The position numbers and the translations under genes are program-made. 12,783 nucleotides of DNA from an uncultured Eubacteriales bacterium (GTDB lineage Bacteria; Bacillota; Clostridia; Christensenellales; QAND01). Positions 6,556 through 11,180 of the stretch are shown in pieces. Numbering within the stretch: the first letter of the stretch is position 1; every line of letters begins with the position of its first letter. Below the pieces are notes generated by a model, which did no database searches, was not told where the DNA came from, and worked only from the letters and a program-made list of their open reading frames with translations. The stretch covers positions 1-12,783 of the forward strand of contig UREB01000030.1 in the NCBI GenBank assembly GCA_900546685.1. Direction: 5' to 3'.

Positions 6556-7746
6556 ATGGCAAGACGGAGGCGCAGAAGAGGGGAAAACCTGTTGGACCGC
6601 TGGCGCGGATCGGCAGTTTATCCATTCTTAATGATCGGGATTGTAGGGGCCATCGTCGTGCTTTGCTGGCTGCTGGTATCCCAAGTGGCCATGCCGCTGA
6701 TCCAATCTTGGTTTGGGCCAAAGATTACGGAAGTGCCGCTGCCCACGCAGCAGACGGAGATCGGAGATTTATCAGATAAAATACGAGAGGTGCTGCTGAC
6801 CAATAAGTTTAAGTATGTGGCTAGGCCGATCCTGTTGGGGGATGAGGTGTACTTTTCTTCCGGACAGGACAACTACTACAATCCCTTGATGAAAGAAATT
6901 TATGTGGCCAAGCAGGATACGGCAAACTCAGTGACGCCTACAAGGATAGAGGGCATTGAAGCAGAAGGCGATATTCTGGCGCTGGATGTAAGCGCGGATT
7001 ATATCGTATACATTGATACGAAAAAGGATACCGCTATGGCAGACGGCGGCGTGATACCGGGGCGTGCCATCATGTATTTATATAACCGCAGCACACAACA
7101 GACTGAAAAGCTCAAGGATATTCCATACGACTGTCCAGACGTATTTTTAACAGGGCAGTATGTGGTCTGGGTGGAGCGTACGGGCGAAACGCAGGATAAG
7201 CTTTATATGATGGATCTGACGACCAAAGAAGTCACGACGTTGGCGACATACGAGGATTCCCCGATGGGCGTTTCGCCGCCGGGCGTATGCAGCACTGATA
7301 TTGTCTGGGTAGAGCCGCACCCGGATCAGCCAGACAGCGAACAGTATAATGTAATTAAGACGTTGTCCCTGGGAGAAAACGCCGGAACGGTGACAACCTA
7401 TGAGCCTGGGATGTATGCGTTTAAGCCGATGACAAATGGCTCTGCCATCATATGGAGCGATAATTTTGCCAGCGCCGACGCCAATCTGTATCTATCGCAA
7501 AACGGCGCAATGCCGAAAAAACTGGCGGAGAATGTATCGGGATATGGGATTGCAGATAACTTTGTAGCGTACTGCCAGAATGGACGCATTTATGTCTATT
7601 TCCTGGCAACGGGAGAGTTGGCACAGCTTTCCAAATCCACCGAATATGCGATGCTGGCGGATGTATCCAGCCATGGAGTGACGTGGTTTGACATTACAGA
7701 TAAAAACAGGGAACGCGATATTTTGAAATTCGCGGTGGTGGACTGA
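6556..7746 (+). CDS. Membrane-anchored protein of unknown function with a predicted seven-bladed beta-propeller
   Basis: I do not recognise a named family for this 396-residue protein. It starts with an arginine-rich cytoplasmic tail (MARRRRRRGE and on to about 20), then one hydrophobic helix (about 21-46), placing the rest outside. From about residue 88 to the end I count seven loosely repeated units of 35-50 residues, each with a hydrophobic strand of the form VYF, IVYID, VVWVE, IVWVE, IIWSD, FVAYC or VTWFD, then a second strand such as IYVAKQ, IMYLYN, LYMMDL, LYLSQN or IYVYFL. This resembles TolB-like or DPP-type propeller repeats and fits seven blades, at about 88-135, 141-187, 193-231, 240-282, 286-325, 328-360 and 364-396. 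No catalytic motif is visible. The start directly follows the ispF stop (no gap), with GAAAGGA eight bases upstream, and radA begins six bases after the end. A binding or scaffolding role at the envelope is plausible but unproven. Confidence 0.85.
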   Translation: MARRRRRRGENLLDRWRGSAVYPFLMIGIVGAIVVLCWLLVSQVAMPLIQSWFGPKITEVPLPTQQTEIGDLSDKIREVLLTNKFKYVARPILLGDEVYFSSGQDNYYNPLMKEIYVAKQDTANSVTPTRIEGIEAEGDILALDVSADYIVYIDTKKDTAMADGGVIPGRAIMYLYNRSTQQTEKLKDIPYDCPDVFLTGQYVVWVERTGETQDKLYMMDLTTKEVTTLATYEDSPMGVSPPGVCSTDIVWVEPHPDQPDSEQYNVIKTLSLGENAGTVTTYEPGMYAFKPMTNGSAIIWSDNFASADANLYLSQNGAMPKKLAENVSGYGIADNFVAYCQNGRIYVYFLATGELAQLSKSTEYAMLADVSSHGVTWFDITDKNRERDILKFAVVD

Positions 7747-7752
7747 AAGACG

Positions 7753-9150
7753 ATGGCAAAAACAAAAACGATTTTTTACTGCACAAACTGCGGGCATGAA
7801 TCACCCAAATGGGTGGGACGTTGCCCTGGCTGTGGAGAATGGAATACCATGGAAGAGCAGCCTGTGGTCAAATCCGCGGGCGGGAAAACAAAACCATGGA
7901 AGCCGGCGGCAAAGCCTGTGCCGTTGGCGCAGGTGGATGTGACGCCGGCAGGGCATTTACAGACCGGGATCGAAGAGCTGGATCGTGTTTTAGGCGGTGG
8001 CCTCATTGAAGGTGCGGTCGTGCTGGTAGGAGGAGAACCCGGCGTTGGGAAATCCACGCTGCTGCTCCAGGCCTGCGAGAGAATTGCTAGGCAAGGTAAA
8101 AAAGTGCTCTATGTTTCAGGGGAGGAATCGGCCCGGCAGATCAAGCTGCGGGCGCTGCGGCTAGGCACGCTATCTGAGGATCTATTGGTGTTGGCGGAAA
8201 CGGATATGGAAGCGGTATGCCAAGCCATGGAGGAAAGCCAGGCGCAGCTTGTCATCATCGATTCCATTCAAACGATGACACAGCCGGGGATGGCAAGCGC
8301 GATGGGCAGTGTTTCCCAAATTCGGGAATGTACAGCTTCTGCGCTCAGAATTGCAAAAACAACGGGCGCTACGGTGATTTTGGTGGGGCATGTGACCAAG
8401 GAGGGGGCCATTGCCGGCCCGCGTGTATTGGAGCATATGGTGGATACCGTGTTGTATTTTGAGGGAGAGCGGCAATCTACGCTGCGCATTTTGCGGGCGG
8501 TGAAAAACCGGTTTGGCTCTACCAATGAAATTGGCGTATTTGCCATGACAGAACACGGCATGGAGGAGATGAAAAACCCTTCGGAGGTGCTGCTAAGCCA
8601 GCATACCAAAGGCGTGGCGGGCAGTGCGATTACCTGCTCGATGGAGGGGAGCAGGCCGGTTTTGTGCGAAATACAGTCGCTGGCGGCCACTACATCCTTT
8701 GGACAGCCGCGGCGTATGGCCACAGGGGTAGACTACAACCGAATGCTGTTGATGATTGCGATTATGGAGCGGCGTGCAGGCGTGCCGCTGTACAACCGCG
8801 ATGTATACACAAACGTAGTAGGGGGCATGAAAATTGCGGAGCCTGCCAACGACCTGGCGATGGTGATGGCCATTGCATCTGCGGCCACGGGGCAGCCGCT
8901 CAAAGAAGGGGTGGCGGCCATAGGAGAAGTGGGGTTAACAGGTGAGGTGCGCATGGTTACCCAGCTGGAGCGGCGGGCGTCAGAGTGTGCAAAAATGGGC
9001 TTTACCACGCTTTTGGTGCCAAAAGAAGCCATAAAAGCCTCTGGAATCAAGGCGGGGGTGCGCTTTGCTGGGGTTGGTAGCGTAGCAGAGGCACTTTTCC
9101 TTGGCCTAGAGCCAAAACGTAAGGGGATGGATACGGCAGAGGAAAATTGA
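7753..9150 (+). CDS. radA: DNA repair protein RadA (Sms), branch-migration ATPase
   Basis: RadA is a RecA-like, DnaB-type hexameric ATPase that promotes branch migration and D-loop extension in recombination repair. The 465-residue product is full length. The zinc finger is C10-x2-C13 and C24-x2-C27. The Walker A motif GGEPGVGKS is at 93-101 and Walker B LVIID at 166-170. The RadA-specific KNRFGSTNEIGVF is at 251-263. From about 285 a Lon-like domain follows (GVDYNRMLLMIAIMERR, NVVGGMKIAEPANDLA, GEVGLTGEVR). The ribosome binding site is weak and the gap to the upstream gene is six bases, so expression probably depends on the rqcP promoter. In many Firmicutes disA follows directly; here a carD gene does. 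Confidence 0.98.
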   Translation: MAKTKTIFYCTNCGHESPKWVGRCPGCGEWNTMEEQPVVKSAGGKTKPWKPAAKPVPLAQVDVTPAGHLQTGIEELDRVLGGGLIEGAVVLVGGEPGVGKSTLLLQACERIARQGKKVLYVSGEESARQIKLRALRLGTLSEDLLVLAETDMEAVCQAMEESQAQLVIIDSIQTMTQPGMASAMGSVSQIRECTASALRIAKTTGATVILVGHVTKEGAIAGPRVLEHMVDTVLYFEGERQSTLRILRAVKNRFGSTNEIGVFAMTEHGMEEMKNPSEVLLSQHTKGVAGSAITCSMEGSRPVLCEIQSLAATTSFGQPRRMATGVDYNRMLLMIAIMERRAGVPLYNRDVYTNVVGGMKIAEPANDLAMVMAIASAATGQPLKEGVAAIGEVGLTGEVRMVTQLERRASECAKMGFTTLLVPKEAIKASGIKAGVRFAGVGSVAEALFLGLEPKRKGMDTAEEN

Positions 9151-9175
9151 CAAGGGATGGTTTATGCCGTATCAT
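9147..9175 (+). promoter_or_regulatory. Strong sigma-A-like promoter of carD overlapping the radA stop
   Basis: -35 TTGACA (9147-9152) is perfect and contains the radA TGA (9148-9150). After exactly 17 bases comes -10 TATCAT (9170-9175, five of six). The start would be near 9182, about 30 bases before the GTG start of carD. This separates carD from radA in expression. Confidence 0.75.
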
Positions 9176-9212
9176 TAAAAATACACCATTTGATAAAAAG
9201 GGGGGAAAGGCT

Positions 9213-9683
9213 GTGTTTGAAATTGGCGACCGGGTGGCATATCCGATGCATGGGGCCGGGATTGTTGAGCTGATCGAAGAAAAAGAGATTTTGGGCCAGC
9301 TCCAGCGCTATTATGTGCTCAGGTTCGCCTTAGGCGGCATGAAGGTGATGGTGCCTGTTGAAGGGAAAGATATTGGCCTACGCGCCATCATCGGCAAAGA
9401 AGAAGGGATGAAAGTTCTGGAATTTTTGTCTCAGCCCTGCGGGGAGGAATGCGATAACTGGAACCGCAGGTACCGGGAAAATTTGGAAAAGATGCGCACA
9501 GGCAGTATCTTTGATACGGCAGAAGTAGTGCGTGCCCTGAGCCATCGAGACAAGGAGAAGGGGCTTTCTACCGGGGAAAAAAAGATGCTGAGCTCCGCCA
9601 AACAGATTTTAGCCAGCGAATTGATCCTCTCTCTGGATATGGAAGAACAAGACGTGTTAGCACGCATCGAACAGGCTGTATAG
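9213..9683 (+). CDS. carD: CarD/CdnL-family RNA polymerase-binding transcription regulator
   Basis: CarD-type proteins bind the RNA polymerase beta subunit through an N-terminal RID domain and stabilise open complexes, especially at growth-related promoters. The product is 156 residues from a GTG start: MFEIGDRVAYPMHGAGIVEL opens the RID domain (about 1-60, with GGMKVMVPV at 42-50). A helical C-terminal domain follows (NWNRRYRENLEKM, DTAEVVRALSHRDKEKGLS, SSAKQILASELILSL). GTG 9213 matches the usual MF-x-IGD family start. A longer reading from TTG 9147 adds 22 unlike residues and would begin inside the promoter -35, so I reject it. The ribosome binding site is G-rich but not canonical (9198-9210). 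The gene begins a two-gene unit with the PIN-TRAM protein, close to rpoB, whose product is the expected binding partner. Confidence 0.94.
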   Translation: MFEIGDRVAYPMHGAGIVELIEEKEILGQLQRYYVLRFALGGMKVMVPVEGKDIGLRAIIGKEEGMKVLEFLSQPCGEECDNWNRRYRENLEKMRTGSIFDTAEVVRALSHRDKEKGLSTGEKKMLSSAKQILASELILSLDMEEQDVLARIEQAV

Positions 9684-9733
9684 AAGCGGTGCTGTTTGAG
9701 ATAGAATTCCATGTAGAGAGGAGGTGAATGCGC

Positions 9734-10879
9734 ATGAAAAAACTGCTTCGTTTGGGATTTTCTATTGGACTGGGAGCCTTATGTATCGGTATCCTGACGC
9801 TGGTGGCCAGCTTATTGAGCTGGATCAAGCTGGTGGATGTGTATACCGTGGTTTCTTCATCGGTCATAGCAGGGGTATATATCGGCGTCGGCGTGCTTGG
9901 CATGCTGCTGGGCTTTATTTTCTATCCGAAGATGATGCGCGGCATTGCAGGCGGCATGAAACGCATAGAAGCAAAGCTGACACAGGTGCCCATGCAGGAT
10001 GTTCTCTCCGGTATACTGGGGCTGATCGTCGGGCTGATATTAGCACTATTACTTTCTACTCTTATTAATCGCGTTCCTATTCCCTGGCTTTCAATGCTGC
10101 TTTCCGTAATCGTCTATGTGCTGCTTGGCTATTTGGGCGTGGCGGTCGCGGTGCGGAGAAAATCTGAACTGGGCATCGTGGAAAAAATTACGGAGGCCAA
10201 GGGCGCGGAAGAACATGAAGAAACCGAGGAGGAGCCCGCGCCGCGTGGCACGGTGACGGGCCGCAGCAGAAAAAAGGCGGAAAGGCAAAAGCCGCCTGCG
10301 CCAAAGATTCTGGATACTTCCGTGATCATAGATGGACGTGTGCTGGCTGTAGCAAATGCAGGATTTTTGGAAGGCAAGATCATCGTTCCTTCCTTTGTGC
10401 TGCAAGAGCTGCGGCATATTGCGGATTCTGCTGATGCGTTGAGAAGGCAGAGAGGCCGAAGGGGCTTGGATATCTTGCAGCAAATGCAGCAGGATTCCAA
10501 CCGTGTGGTGGTCATTGAAAAGGAATATGAAAATACAGAAGTAGACGAACAGCTCATCCTGCTTGCCAAAGAGATGAAGGGAAACATCGTAACCAACGAT
10601 TTCAACCTGAACAAAGTGGCGACGGTGAAGGGTGTGAAGGTACTGAATATCAACGAGTTGGCCAGCTCGTTGAAGCCGGCAGTTATGCCTGGCGAGGATA
10701 TGCTTTTGCAGATCGTCAGAGAAGGCAAGGAGCCGGGACAGGGCGTAGCGTACCTGGAAGATGGCACGATGGTCGTAGTGGACAGCGGCGCATCGCACAT
10801 AGGGAGCACCACCTCGGTGTATGTTACCTCCGTGCTGCAAACGGCAGCGGGGCGTATGGTGTTTGCCAAGGCCAATTAA
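9734..10879 (+). CDS. Membrane PIN-TRAM domain protein (YacL-like), putative ribonuclease
   Basis: The 381-residue product has four hydrophobic helices (about 4-28, 36-64, 90-111 and 116-140), a charged linker (142-190) and a PIN nuclease domain (about 191-312). Acidic residues expected in a PIN active site are Asp194 (ILDTSVIIDGR), Glu225 (LQELRHIAD), Asp271 (VDEQLILLAKE) and Asp289 (VTNDFNLNKVA). A TRAM RNA-binding domain ends the protein (about 318-381, with GEDMLLQIVREGKEPGQGVA and GSTTSVYVTSVLQT). This is the YacL arrangement usually found near radA-disA. RNA cleavage is expected from the family but its substrate is unknown. The site AGGAGGTGA (9719-9727) directly abuts ATG 9728, so the ATG at 9734, nine bases from GGAGG, is the better start; the choice changes only two residues. 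It follows carD by about 50 bases and ends before a strong terminator. Confidence 0.94.
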   Translation: MKKLLRLGFSIGLGALCIGILTLVASLLSWIKLVDVYTVVSSSVIAGVYIGVGVLGMLLGFIFYPKMMRGIAGGMKRIEAKLTQVPMQDVLSGILGLIVGLILALLLSTLINRVPIPWLSMLLSVIVYVLLGYLGVAVAVRRKSELGIVEKITEAKGAEEHEETEEEPAPRGTVTGRSRKKAERQKPPAPKILDTSVIIDGRVLAVANAGFLEGKIIVPSFVLQELRHIADSADALRRQRGRRGLDILQQMQQDSNRVVVIEKEYENTEVDEQLILLAKEMKGNIVTNDFNLNKVATVKGVKVLNINELASSLKPAVMPGEDMLLQIVREGKEPGQGVAYLEDGTMVVVDSGASHIGSTTSVYVTSVLQTAAGRMVFAKAN

Positions 10880-10894
10880 AATTCAATAAACGTA

Positions 10895-10929
10895 AAAAGC
10901 CATGTGCCCGTGGAGGGCACATGGCTTTT
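10895..10929 (+). terminator. Intrinsic terminator after the PIN-TRAM gene, probably bidirectional
   Basis: A perfect 15-bp stem (AAAAGCCATGTGCCC and GGGCACATGGCTTTT) encloses a five-base GTGGA loop, 15 bases after the stop. The T tract is only the four T residues of the stem. The A tract on the left means the same hairpin could also stop leftward transcription. Confidence 0.88.
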
Positions 10930-10950
10930 CGCATTCCCGCGAAAAATGAC

Positions 10951-10984
10951 AAAAAAACGTCAATTGGCAGCGACGCCATTGACG
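10951..10984 (-). terminator. Minus-strand intrinsic terminator overlapping the rpoB -35 element
   Basis: Read leftward, CGTCAATGGC (10984-10975) pairs with GCCAATTGACG (10968-10958), giving a 10-bp stem with one bulged base and a six-base loop. Seven T residues follow (10957-10951). The form is that of an intrinsic terminator for leftward transcription. Its first arm contains the rpoB -35 hexamer (10979-10984). Confidence 0.5.
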
Positions 10985-11007
10985 AATAAGACAAGTTGTG
11001 ATATAGT
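10979..11007 (+). promoter_or_regulatory. Sigma-A-like promoter of rpoB
   Basis: -35 TTGACG (10979-10984, five of six), a 17-base spacer, and -10 TATAGT (11002-11007, five of six). The start would be near 11014, leaving a long leader of about 167 bases before the rpoB ATG. It lies after the PIN-TRAM terminator, so rpoB is probably transcribed mainly from here. Confidence 0.75.
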
Positions 11008-11086
11008 CGTAAATTGCACAAGTATTCCCGCGATACACGGATTTACCATGGAAAAAGGAAATCAAAAAATTCCTTCTTTCTCCGCT

Positions 11087-11115
11087 ATTGTACAGTGCTT
11101 TGTATACAAAATCAA
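11087..11115 (-). promoter_or_regulatory. Candidate leftward promoter facing the rpoB promoter
   Basis: Read on the minus strand: -35 TTGATT (11115-11110, four of six), a 17-base spacer, and -10 TACAAT (11092-11087, five of six). The spacer contains most of a perfect 12-base palindrome (11099-11110). It faces the rpoB promoter, with the two predicted start sites about 65 bases apart. Confidence 0.4.
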
Positions 11116-11180
11116 GAGCGAATCTTTTTCCGTGTATGTATGGATAGAAAAGTATAAAAAGGATTGGGAGTGAAGCATCC

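Larger units (their letters stand above)
10951..11080 (-). ncRNA. Candidate antisense small RNA over the rpoB promoter and leader
   Basis: A leftward promoter (11115-11087) predicts a start near 11080, and the hairpin plus T7 at 10984-10951 predicts an end near 10951, giving an RNA of about 130 nt. It would be complementary to the first 65 or so bases of the rpoB leader and cross the rpoB promoter. Near its 5' end it could form an AAGGAA/TTCCTT hairpin. I recognise no known RNA family. This is inference from signals only; no transcription evidence is available. Confidence 0.3.
10880..11180. other. Intergenic regulatory region between the PIN-TRAM gene and rpoB
   Basis: In order it holds the PIN-TRAM terminator (10895-10929), a leftward terminator-like hairpin (10951-10984), the rpoB promoter (10979-11007), the rpoB leader with a 6-bp hairpin AAGGAA/TTCCTT around 11056-11076, a leftward promoter candidate (11087-11115) over a palindrome, and the rpoB ribosome binding site. 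A 9-bp long-range inverted repeat (ATACACGGA 11033-11041, TCCGTGTAT 11129-11137) encloses the middle of the leader. No convincing coding sequence is present, and rplJ and rplL, the usual upstream neighbours of rpoB, are absent. Confidence 0.6.

Noticed and set aside
9147..9212. Extension of carD to a TTG start at 9147
   Set aside because: The added residues do not match the family, the TTG lies in the -35 element, and the GTG at 9213 gives the usual MF-x-IGD start.
9679..9707. Possible promoter between carD and the PIN-TRAM gene (TAGAAT at 9702)
   Set aside because: There is no acceptable -35 element at 16-18 bases; the two genes are more likely co-transcribed.
10091..10875. Two overlapping minus-strand open frames of about 248 codons opposite the PIN-TRAM gene
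   Set aside because: They are antisense to a well-supported protein with clear domains, have no recognisable motifs or ribosome binding sites, and are explained by the base composition of the sense gene.
10904..11173. Plus-strand open frame of 89 codons before rpoB
   Set aside because: Its start is inside the PIN-TRAM terminator hairpin and upstream of the rpoB transcription start, so it could not be translated in full from the rpoB messenger. Only the last 41 codons are considered, as a weak finding.
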